A DNA stretch of 5,687 nucleotides, from contig CAMJYS010000050.1 of the NCBI GenBank assembly GCA_946410005.1, positions 1 through 5,687 of the forward strand. The letters run 5' to 3'. The stretch comes from an uncultured Clostridia bacterium. GTDB lineage: Bacteria > Bacillota > Clostridia > Oscillospirales > Acutalibacteraceae. Shown piece by piece: positions 1 to 5,577 of the stretch (position 1 is its first letter; every line of letters begins with the position of its first letter). The notes under the pieces were generated by a model. The model was not told the DNA's origin, did not search any database, and was given only the letters and a program-made list of their open reading frames with translations. The translations under genes were made by a program, and so were the position numbers.

Positions 1-9
1 GTCTTATAG

Positions 10-23
10 GCAAAAATTTTTGC
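10..23. repeat. 14-bp perfect palindrome at left edge
   Basis: GCAAAAATTTTTGC is its own reverse complement and is followed by a T-rich run (TTTAATTTTT). It could be the weak terminator of a gene lying left of the window (5-bp stem GCAAA/TTTGC with a 4-nt loop, then T's) or an operator just upstream of the promoter at 43-51. The upstream gene is not in the window, so these cannot be told apart. Confidence 0.3.
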
Positions 24-42
24 TTTAATTTTTGAGTATAAG

Positions 43-51
43 TGATATAAT
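43..51 (+). promoter_or_regulatory. Extended -10 promoter for the membrane-anchored protein and murC
   Basis: TGATATAAT combines a perfect TATAAT (46-51) with the TG of an extended -10 element. At 17-nt spacing the -35 position reads CTTTAA, which is poor, so the extended -10 would have to compensate. Transcription would start near position 58, about 44 nt before the chosen start codon. It probably drives both the 102-767 gene and murC, since no other plausible promoter precedes murC. Confidence 0.55.
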
Positions 52-82
52 TAATATCAGTCGTGCTATGATTATAAATGGT

Positions 83-89
83 AGAAAGG
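83..89 (+). promoter_or_regulatory. Ribosome binding site deciding the start at 102
   Basis: AGAAAGG lies 12 nt before the ATG at 102, a slightly long spacing. The alternative in-frame ATG at 78 has no purine-rich Shine-Dalgarno before it and would put this motif inside the coding region. The start at 102 is therefore preferred. Confidence 0.5.
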
Positions 90-101
90 CATTTAATAAA
101 A

Positions 102-767
102 ATGAAAATTAAATCAATATTTTTTGTGTTATTTTTCGCTTTTATATTTCAAAGTACAGTGTTATCTCAAGAAGAAAATGTTAATTCCACAAAAAGTCCA
201 TCTGAAAACGGAACTACTCAAAGTATAAAGAAAGAGTCTGATTCTGTAAGTGCATCAAATAAGGTTGCAAATATCCAAGAACAGTCTCGAAAAGTTGAAA
301 ACAGTGAACAACAAAAGCCGTTGCCTGAAACATCCGAGTCCAAACCAAGCAAGTCGGATGAAACTTCATCTCAAGTACAACAATCTGAAAATCGAAAAGA
401 AAAACAAGTGACGGAGAAGAAACCATCTAAAAATATTGTCAAAAAAAACAAATCGGAAACTCCAAAAAAGGTTGAAGAAAAATCCGATACCGAAGATTCT
501 AAAAGTGAGGATTCAAAATATGATTTACCTCAAATCGAAGCAGAAAAATTGGAAGAAAATTTATCTTTAAATAATGATTCACCGAAAAAAGATAATTCAA
601 AAAATTTAATATGGACAGTTTTTTCGTGGATATTAATTAGTTTGGGAACAATAATCATAATAATAGCAATTGTAAATGGATTTAAATCTTCCAAAGAAAG
701 TGAAATTTATTTAAATTCAAAATATTCTGCAAAGAAGTATCGTAATAAAAATAATCGATATAAATAA
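102..767 (+). CDS. Putative exported, C-terminally membrane-anchored low-complexity protein
   Basis: I do not recognise a family. From the ATG at 102 the product is 221 residues. Residues 1-22 look like a signal peptide: K2/K4, then a phenylalanine-rich hydrophobic core, with likely cleavage after VLS22. Residues 23 to about 167 are hydrophilic and low in complexity, rich in S, K, E, Q, N and P, probably disordered. Residues 169-193 form one strong transmembrane helix (IWTVFSWILIS... with five consecutive Ile), followed by a basic tail ending KKYRNKNNRYK. The predicted topology is type I: body outside, tail in the cytoplasm. An LPETS at residues 74-78 is too far from the membrane helix to be a sortase signal. 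An ATG at 78 would add eight residues but lacks a ribosome binding site. murC follows after 24 nt with no terminator, so the two are probably cotranscribed and a cell-envelope role is plausible but unproven. Confidence 0.7.
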   Translation: MKIKSIFFVLFFAFIFQSTVLSQEENVNSTKSPSENGTTQSIKKESDSVSASNKVANIQEQSRKVENSEQQKPLPETSESKPSKSDETSSQVQQSENRKEKQVTEKKPSKNIVKKNKSETPKKVEEKSDTEDSKSEDSKYDLPQIEAEKLEENLSLNNDSPKKDNSKNLIWTVFSWILISLGTIIIIIAIVNGFKSSKESEIYLNSKYSAKKYRNKNNRYK

Positions 768-791
768 TATAATTTTCCGGAGGCGCTTTTT

Positions 792-2174
792 ATGCAAAGT
801 AGTTACATCAAAAATTTAGATAATATTAAAAAAATTCATTTTATAGGTATTGGTGGTTCGGGTATGTTTCCGATAGCCAGAATATTGAAAGAAAAAGGAT
901 ATGAAATAACAGGTTCTGATATTTATGAATCTGATACAATTGAAAAAGTTAGAAATATCGGAATACACGTAAAAATGGAGCAGAAAGAAGAAAATATTAT
1001 AGATCAAGATTTAGTTGTATTTTCGGCCGCAATAAAAGATGAAAATCCGGAAATCATTGCTGCGAAAAATAAAAGCATTCCAATGATAGAGCGTAGTGTT
1101 ATGCTAGGAATAATTTTCAAAGACTATAAAAATTCAATAGGTGTAGCTGGTACGCACGGGAAAACAACAACTACTTCTATGATAGCATCAATTTTGATAG
1201 ACGCAGGAAAAGACCCGACTGCTGTTATCGGAGGAACATTAAATAAAATAAAGGGCAATAGTTGTTTAGGCAAATCGGATATAATAGTTGGAGAAGCTTG
1301 CGAATATGTTGATAGTTTTCTTGAACTTTATCCTTATTGTTCTGTTATAACAAATGTTGACAACGACCATTTGGATTATTTCAAAACATTTGACAATGTC
1401 AAGAAATCATTTAGACAATTTGCAAGTCAAACAAGCGGTCTTTTGGTAGTAAACGGTGACGACAAAAACGCACGAGAATGTGTTAAAGACTTAGAAACGA
1501 AAGCTATATTTTTCGGATTTTCTAAAAACAATGATTATTATGCCGATAATATTTTATTTAATGAACTTCAAATGGCTACATTTTCGATAATGCATAAAGA
1601 TGAAAAAATTGCAAATATTAGTTTGTCTGTTCCCGGAAAACATAATATTTATAATGCAATGGCAGCGTTTTTGGTATCTAAGAATTTAGGTGCAGAAACA
1701 GAAAAAATTTGTGAATCGCTTAAAAATTTCAAAGGCGCTCATCGCAGATTTGAAATTTTAGAAAAAATAAACGGTATTACGGTAGCAGATGATTTTGCGC
1801 ATCATCCGACAGAAATAGAATCTACGCTTAATTTTGTCAAAAAAATGAATTTCAAAAGAGTTTGGACTGTTTTTCAGCCACATACTTACTCACGTACTTT
1901 TATGTTCATAAACGAATTTGCAAAAGCTCTTTCTATTTCAGATAAAGTAGTGATATCAGATATTTTGCCTGTAAGAGAAGTTAATATTTATGGTATTAAT
2001 TCGGAGAATTTGGTTAATAAAATTCCAAATGCGGTATATGTTCCGACTTTTGAAGAAATAGCCGATTTTATAGTAAACAATGCCACAAGTGGAGATTTGG
2101 TTTTAACTATGGGCGGAGGGAATGTTTATAAATGCGCCGATATGATAGTAAGTAGATTGAAAAAATCATTTTGA
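792..2174 (+). CDS. murC: UDP-N-acetylmuramate--L-alanine ligase MurC
   Basis: Cytoplasmic ligase that adds L-alanine to UDP-N-acetylmuramate using ATP, the first amino acid step of the peptidoglycan stem peptide. At 460 residues it has the family's usual length and three domains. The N-terminal UDP-binding Rossmann domain has GIGGSGM at 19-25 and SDI at 42-44. The central Mur ATPase domain has the P-loop GTHGKTTTT at 120-128, EACEY at 168-172 and TNVDNDHLDYF at 187-197. The C-terminal domain has GAHRRFE at 315-321, DDFAHHPTE at 333-341 and FQPHTYSRTF at 361-370. EACEY replaces the EADE of proteobacterial MurC, as I recall from clostridial homologues. The set H-R-R-F-E / HHP / QPHTYSR favours MurC over the related MurD, MurE and MurF. 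The start is supported by CCGGAGG (777-783), 8 nt upstream. It is probably the second gene of an operon with the membrane protein before it. Confidence 0.96.
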   Translation: MQSSYIKNLDNIKKIHFIGIGGSGMFPIARILKEKGYEITGSDIYESDTIEKVRNIGIHVKMEQKEENIIDQDLVVFSAAIKDENPEIIAAKNKSIPMIERSVMLGIIFKDYKNSIGVAGTHGKTTTTSMIASILIDAGKDPTAVIGGTLNKIKGNSCLGKSDIIVGEACEYVDSFLELYPYCSVITNVDNDHLDYFKTFDNVKKSFRQFASQTSGLLVVNGDDKNARECVKDLETKAIFFGFSKNNDYYADNILFNELQMATFSIMHKDEKIANISLSVPGKHNIYNAMAAFLVSKNLGAETEKICESLKNFKGAHRRFEILEKINGITVADDFAHHPTEIESTLNFVKKMNFKRVWTVFQPHTYSRTFMFINEFAKALSISDKVVISDILPVREVNIYGINSENLVNKIPNAVYVPTFEEIADFIVNNATSGDLVLTMGGGNVYKCADMIVSRLKKSF

Positions 2175-2187
2175 TATGTGATATAAT
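2157..2187 (+). promoter_or_regulatory. Promoter for rubrerythrin and ndk, overlapping the end of murC
   Basis: TTGAAA (2157-2162, inside murC) is a possible -35, and TATAAT (2182-2187) is a perfect -10 preceded by TG at 2179-2180, giving an extended -10. The spacer is 19 nt, longer than ideal. Transcription would start near 2194, leaving a leader of about 29 nt before the rubrerythrin start. Confidence 0.55.
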
Positions 2188-2222
2188 GAATTTTGTCATA
2201 GAAAATTGAAAGGAATGATTTT

Positions 2223-2813
2223 ATGTCAGTATTATTTGAAAAAAGTAATACCAAGCTAAATTTAATGAAAGCGTTTGCGGGTGAAAGCCAAGCGATAAAT
2301 AGGTATACTTTTTCTGCATCACAAGCGAAAAAAGAAGGATTAGCTGTAGTTGAACGTATATTTACTTATACAGCAAATCAAGAAAGGGAACATGCCAAGC
2401 AGTTTTATAACAGATTAAAACCATTCGGAGGACAAAGCATTAAAATAGAAGCTGATTTTCCGGTAGATATTTATAGTAGTACACTCGACTTACTGAAAGC
2501 TGCTAAAAATAATGAATATGGCGAATATAACGACGCTTACAGAAATTTTGCATTGGAAGCAAAGTCCGAAGGATTTGAAGAAATTGCAGAGCTTTTTAAT
2601 AGCATAGCCGATATAGAAAAAGCTCATGGCGATAGATTCGAAAATGTTGCAAAGTTAATCGAAAGCGGAGAACTTTTCGCATCGAATAAAGAGGAACGTT
2701 GGGTTTGTCTAAATTGCGGTCATATATATACTTCAAAGGAAGCGTTAAGATTGTGTACGGTTTGTGACCATAATCAAGGATATCAAATTCGTGAAAGCTG
2801 GTTGGCTATCTAA
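2223..2813 (+). CDS. rbr: Rubrerythrin
   Basis: Cytoplasmic non-haem iron protein that reduces hydrogen peroxide to water, typical of anaerobes and usually fed electrons from NADH through rubredoxin or a flavoprotein. The 196 residues match classical rubrerythrin. The N-terminal four-helix di-iron domain carries E21 (in GES), E54 and H57 (EREH), E98 and E101 (ExxE), and E132 and H135 (ExxH), matching the known ligand pattern. The C-terminal rubredoxin-like domain has C162-x-x-C165 and C178-x-x-C181. The second knuckle reads CTVCD where most relatives have CPVC. GAAAGGA at 2208-2214 lies 8 nt before the ATG. The gene appears to have its own promoter at the murC stop codon, and ndk follows after 27 nt without a terminator. 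No PerR box was recognised by eye. Confidence 0.95.
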   Translation: MSVLFEKSNTKLNLMKAFAGESQAINRYTFSASQAKKEGLAVVERIFTYTANQEREHAKQFYNRLKPFGGQSIKIEADFPVDIYSSTLDLLKAAKNNEYGEYNDAYRNFALEAKSEGFEEIAELFNSIADIEKAHGDRFENVAKLIESGELFASNKEERWVCLNCGHIYTSKEALRLCTVCDHNQGYQIRESWLAI

Positions 2814-2840
2814 TATAAAAAAAGAAAGGAAAATATAAAA

Positions 2841-3245
2841 ATGGCAGTAGAAAGAACGTATATAATGCTCAAACCGGATTGTTTGAAGAGAAAATTAATT
2901 GGTAAAGTAATATCAAGAATAGAAGAAAAAGGTTATGCTATTACCAATATGAAAACTATGAATCTCAGTGAAGGAATACTTCGTGAACATTATGCTCATA
3001 TTGCAGATAGACCATTTTTTCCGGACATAGTTGAATATATGACATCCGGACCGGTTTTGGCGATGATAGTCGAAGGCGAAAATGTAGTAAAAGGTATGAG
3101 AATTTTAATGGGACCTACTAAGTTCGAAGAGGCTTGTGCCGGAACAATTCGCGGCGATTATGCTATGAGTACAAGTGAAAATATTATCCACGGTTCAGAT
3201 TCTGTAGAAAATGCAGAAATAGAGATAAAAAGATTTTTTAAATAA
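2841..3245 (+). CDS. ndk: Nucleoside diphosphate kinase
   Basis: Transfers the gamma phosphate of ATP to other (deoxy)nucleoside diphosphates through a phosphohistidine intermediate, balancing NTP and dNTP pools in the cytoplasm. The 134 residues are the normal bacterial length. The N-terminal ERTYIMLKPD (residues 4-13) has the conserved substrate-binding K11. RPFFPDIVEYMTSGPV at 57-72 is the conserved kinase segment. GTIRGDY at 101-107 contains the phosphate-binding R104, and NIIHGSDS at 114-121 contains catalytic H117. One oddity is GPTKFEEACAGTIRGD, where most family members have a GATNP...EAAPGTIRGD segment; the catalytic residues are unaffected. AGAAAGGA at 2823-2830 precedes the ATG by 10 nt. 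It probably shares the rubrerythrin transcript. Confidence 0.96.
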   Translation: MAVERTYIMLKPDCLKRKLIGKVISRIEEKGYAITNMKTMNLSEGILREHYAHIADRPFFPDIVEYMTSGPVLAMIVEGENVVKGMRILMGPTKFEEACAGTIRGDYAMSTSENIIHGSDSVENAEIEIKRFFK

Positions 3246-3315
3246 TAAAAAAACTGTGCATTGTAAATATATTTAATTTGGAACAACGAATACTTTGAAT
3301 AATTTTAAAAGCATA

Positions 3316-3344
3316 TTGACCAATCAAGAAATTTATGGTATAAT
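3316..3344 (+). promoter_or_regulatory. Strong sigma-A-type promoter for the phospholipase-like gene
   Basis: TTGACC (3316-3321) and TATAAT (3339-3344) are separated by exactly 17 nt, and TG at 3336-3337 makes an extended -10. This is the best promoter in the window. Transcription would start near 3351, giving a leader of about 28 nt with an AAGGAGA ribosome binding site at 3366-3372, 6 nt before the ATG. The rest of the 3246-3378 intergenic stretch is A+T-rich, and I see no clear terminator for ndk in it. Confidence 0.8.
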
Positions 3345-3378
3345 CGTAAACAATATCATATAATTAAGGAGAGCTAAT

Positions 3379-4401
3379 ATGTTTGATAAAAAATTAAGAA
3401 AAATATGTTCGTTGTTTCTTTCTTTGGGATTTTTAGGTGTGAATGCTAATGCTTACGGTGATATTTCTCATAAAGAAATTACGAGAACAGCCTTGAAATA
3501 TACTACGCATAGAAAATTTTGGGGATTTGATTTAAGTTGGTTAGGTTCTAAGGCATTTGGATGGAAAGAAAATTATAAAGGATATTTAGAAAAAGGAATT
3601 TTAGAAGGATGTGTTTTACCGGATGTAGATGAAGCTGGATATTTATTTTACGGACATTTTTATAATCCCGTGAAATGTTCTATTGATGAAGAATTTAAAA
3701 CGTCAGACAATAAAAATACTGAATCGGAAAGTGCTGATAAATCTAAAAGTTCTAAACCGAAAATTATTGATAAAAATGTTGTAAATTTAGATTTAAAATC
3801 AGATAGTGCTTTAAAACGTATGTATGATCATTTTAATAAGGCTGTAGATTTGTGGGAAGAAGCTGAAAATTTCGTAAAAGATAATAATAAACAAGAGGAC
3901 ATTTCAAAAATTAAAGATAAATCTAAAGATAACACGAAAGAAAATAATGTGAAAGATAATAATGTCGATAAAAATAAAGCAGTAAATGATAATTCCATTC
4001 CAAAAGCTGAAAATAAATCCGAGCCGAGAGATAAATATAAAATAAAGTATGAGGCAATGGTAGAACTAGGAAGAGCGATGCACTACTTAGAGGATATGTG
4101 CTGTGTTGTGCATACAGTTGGTTGGTTTAATCTGTTAGTGCTTAGCATACACGCAGATTATGAAAAGAAAATGGACGAAAATGTACTGTCATATAGTAAA
4201 AAGTTTTTGGAAAATAGTAAGCATGACTTTAGAATGCCACAAGGTGTATTAGAGCAAATGGCCAATCAATATTCTTATAAAGTTTCATCGGTGTATAATA
4301 GAACTGCCACAATTGCTAGATATGATGAATTTGAAATTGCGTGCAAAGCAAGCTCCGAACTATTGTATTTATTCTTCCAAAAAGTTGGTATAAATATTTA
4401 G
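3379..4401 (+). CDS. Secreted zinc-dependent phospholipase C-like protein
   Basis: Likely member of the zinc-dependent phospholipase C family (Bacillus cereus PLC, Clostridium perfringens alpha-toxin N-domain), which splits phospholipid head groups outside the cell. Of 340 residues, 1-25 form a signal peptide (basic start, hydrophobic core, NANA then Tyr26), so the mature chain would begin YGDISH. Candidate zinc ligands, aligned by eye with alpha-toxin, are H31, D82 (LPDVD), H93 (GHFYNP), H235 and D239 (AMHYLED), H245, H258 and E262. Their spacing matches or nearly matches the family from D82 onward. The core is interrupted by hydrophilic K/N/D/S-rich stretches at about 104-135 and 166-219. 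The chain ends after the catalytic fold, with no C-terminal lipid-binding PLAT/C2 domain. Differences from the classical signature (V, T and G after H235-Y-x-x-D) and the H31 spacing leave the substrate open; an S1/P1-like phosphodiesterase is the alternative. It is transcribed alone from a strong promoter. Confidence 0.75.
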   Translation: MFDKKLRKICSLFLSLGFLGVNANAYGDISHKEITRTALKYTTHRKFWGFDLSWLGSKAFGWKENYKGYLEKGILEGCVLPDVDEAGYLFYGHFYNPVKCSIDEEFKTSDNKNTESESADKSKSSKPKIIDKNVVNLDLKSDSALKRMYDHFNKAVDLWEEAENFVKDNNKQEDISKIKDKSKDNTKENNVKDNNVDKNKAVNDNSIPKAENKSEPRDKYKIKYEAMVELGRAMHYLEDMCCVVHTVGWFNLLVLSIHADYEKKMDENVLSYSKKFLENSKHDFRMPQGVLEQMANQYSYKVSSVYNRTATIARYDEFEIACKASSELLYLFFQKVGINI

Positions 4402-4411
4402 TACATTATTA

Positions 4412-4442
4412 AGCTGAGCTATTTAATAGCTTGGCTATTTTT
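4412..4442 (+). terminator. Intrinsic terminator after the phospholipase-like gene
   Basis: AGCTGAGCTAT (4412-4422) pairs with ATAGCTTGGCT (4426-4436) as an 11-bp stem with two G-U wobbles and a TTA loop, followed by ATTTTT. It begins 11 nt after the stop codon at 4399-4401. This is the clearest rho-independent terminator in the window and separates this gene from queA. Confidence 0.8.
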
Positions 4443-4453
4443 ATATATAAATA

Positions 4454-4462
4454 TGGTACAAT
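4454..4462 (+). promoter_or_regulatory. Probable extended -10 promoter for queA
   Basis: TGGTACAAT has a one-mismatch -10 (TACAAT, 4457-4462) with an extended-10 TG. There is no good -35; at 17-nt spacing that position falls in the terminator hairpin and reads GCTATT. Transcription would start near 4469, just ahead of the TGGAGGA ribosome binding site at 4480-4486. It is weaker than the promoter at 3316-3344. Confidence 0.45.
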
Positions 4463-4492
4463 TGAGTTATATCATAAAATGGAGGAAATATA

Positions 4493-5545
4493 ATGTCAGA
4501 AATAGATTTAAATAAAAGAAGTAGCTTTTATTATGATTTACCCGAAGAATTAATTGCACAAAAGCCAATCGAACCAAGAGATGCTTCAAGATTAATGGTA
4601 ATTGATAAAATTACCGGTAATATAAATCACGATAAATTTTATAATATAATTGATTATTTAAATTCGGGGGATTGCTTGGTTTTAAATAATTCTAAAGTTT
4701 TACCGGCGAGAATATATGGATTGAATATTTCTACCGGCGCAGTTGTTGAATTTTTACTTTTAAAACAAAAAGAAAGTGGAGTTTGGGAAACATTAGTCAA
4801 ACCGGGGAAGAAAGCAAAAACAGGTTTTAAATTTATGTTTGGAGATAAAACAAAAGATTTTTTAGAAGCTGAAATCATAGATATTTTACCTGATGGTAAT
4901 AGAATAATTGAGTTCAAAGACAAAATAAATTTCTTTGCTAAGTTAGAAAAAATAGGGCAAATGCCACTTCCACCTTATATTAAAGAAAAACTTTTAAATC
5001 AGTCGAGATACCAGACAGTTTATGCGAAAGATTTAGGTTCTGCTGCAGCTCCCACTGCCGGACTTCATTTTACAACCGATTTGCTTAAAAAAATAAGGAA
5101 AAAGGGCGTTAAAATAGCGTTTGTTACGCTTCACGTGGGATTGGGAACATTCAGACCGGTCAAGGATGACGACATTACAAATCATAAAATGCATTCTGAG
5201 TATTTTGTTTTACCGCAAGAAACTGCCGATTTAATAAATGAAACGAAGAAAAACGGCGGAAAAATAATATCTGTCGGGACTACAAGCTGTAGAGTTTTAG
5301 AGTCAGTTTATCAAAAATTCCAAAAAATTGCTCCGTATGAAGGGCAAACAGATATTTTCATAAAACCGGGTTATAAATTCGGCGTAATTGATGGACTGAT
5401 TACAAATTTTCATTTGCCGGAAAGTACGCTTATAATGTTAGTTTCAGCGTTTGCTGGATACGAAAATACAATGAATTTTTATAAAGTAGCGGTTGAAAAT
5501 AAATATAGATTTTTCAGCTTTGGCGATGCAATGATAATAATTTAG
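4493..5545 (+). CDS. queA: S-adenosylmethionine:tRNA ribosyltransferase-isomerase QueA
   Basis: Transfers and isomerises the ribose of S-adenosylmethionine onto 7-aminomethyl-7-deazaguanine at the wobble position (34) of tRNAs with GUN anticodons, giving epoxyqueuosine, a late step of queuosine synthesis in the cytoplasm. The 350 residues match the family. Conserved blocks are DLPEELIAQ (15-23), [23 protein letters not shown] (182-194), [11 protein letters not shown] (213-223), TTSCRVLES (263-271), NFHLPESTL (305-313) and the C-terminal FGDAM ending at 347. No key block is missing. TGGAGGA (4480-4486) lies 6 nt before the ATG. The gene stands alone here, without tgt, yajC or ruvB beside it as in many genomes, and has a terminator upstream and a hairpin downstream. 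I looked for a preQ1 riboswitch in its short leader and did not see one. Confidence 0.96.
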   Translation: MSEIDLNKRSSFYYDLPEELIAQKPIEPRDASRLMVIDKITGNINHDKFYNIIDYLNSGDCLVLNNSKVLPARIYGLNISTGAVVEFLLLKQKESGVWETLVKPGKKAKTGFKFMFGDKTKDFLEAEIIDILPDGNRIIEFKDKINFFAKLEKIGQMPLPPYIKEKLLNQSRYQTVYAKDLGSAAAPTAGLHFTTDLLKKIRKKGVKIAFVTLHVGLGTFRPVKDDDITNHKMHSEYFVLPQETADLINETKKNGGKIISVGTTSCRVLESVYQKFQKIAPYEGQTDIFIKPGYKFGVIDGLITNFHLPESTLIMLVSAFAGYENTMNFYKVAVENKYRFFSFGDAMIII

Positions 5546-5556
5546 AAAACAAAACA

Positions 5557-5577
5557 CCGTATATCTTTTATATACGG
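5557..5577. terminator. Hairpin after queA, possible terminator
   Basis: CCGTATAT (5557-5564) and ATATACGG (5570-5577) form a perfect 8-bp stem with loop CTTTT, 11 nt after the queA stop. On the + strand it is followed by GGTATTGC, with no T run, so it is a poor intrinsic terminator for queA. Read on the - strand it is followed by GTTTTGTTTTC, a better T-rich tail, and could stop transcription coming from the right. Confidence 0.5.

Noticed and set aside
321..335. LPETS (residues 74-78) in the membrane-anchored protein as a sortase motif
   Set aside because: It is about 90 residues before the transmembrane helix and lacks the final Gly. A sorting signal should sit directly before the helix, where the sequence here is NDSPKKDNSKN.
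214..426. Minus-strand ORF opposite the low-complexity protein
   Set aside because: It has no recognisable protein features and is opposite a compositionally biased gene, so it is a by-product of that strand's codon use.
768..773. TATAAT just before murC as a murC promoter
   Set aside because: Transcription would begin at about 780, inside the ribosome binding site, leaving no usable leader.
816..1007. Minus-strand ORF opposite the 5' end of murC
   Set aside because: It lies wholly within a certain murC gene and its Phe/Ile/Tyr-rich composition simply mirrors A+T-rich codons.
3246..3315. Terminator after ndk
   Set aside because: The stretch is A+T-rich with only short palindromes such as AAATATATTT. 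No G+C-containing stem followed by T's is visible.
3379..3453. Lipoprotein signal in the phospholipase-like protein (C10 in ICSLF)
   Set aside because: The only cysteine lies at the start of the hydrophobic core, not after an L-x-[AG] lipobox at its end. The NANA-Tyr site is a normal signal peptidase I site.
4402..4492. preQ1 riboswitch upstream of queA
   Set aside because: The interval is filled by a terminator hairpin for the preceding gene, a promoter and the ribosome binding site. After the predicted start only about 24 nt of leader remain, and I see no preQ1-type pseudoknot sequence.
4654..4923. Minus-strand ORF opposite queA
   Set aside because: It is fully inside a certain queA and shows no recognisable motif.
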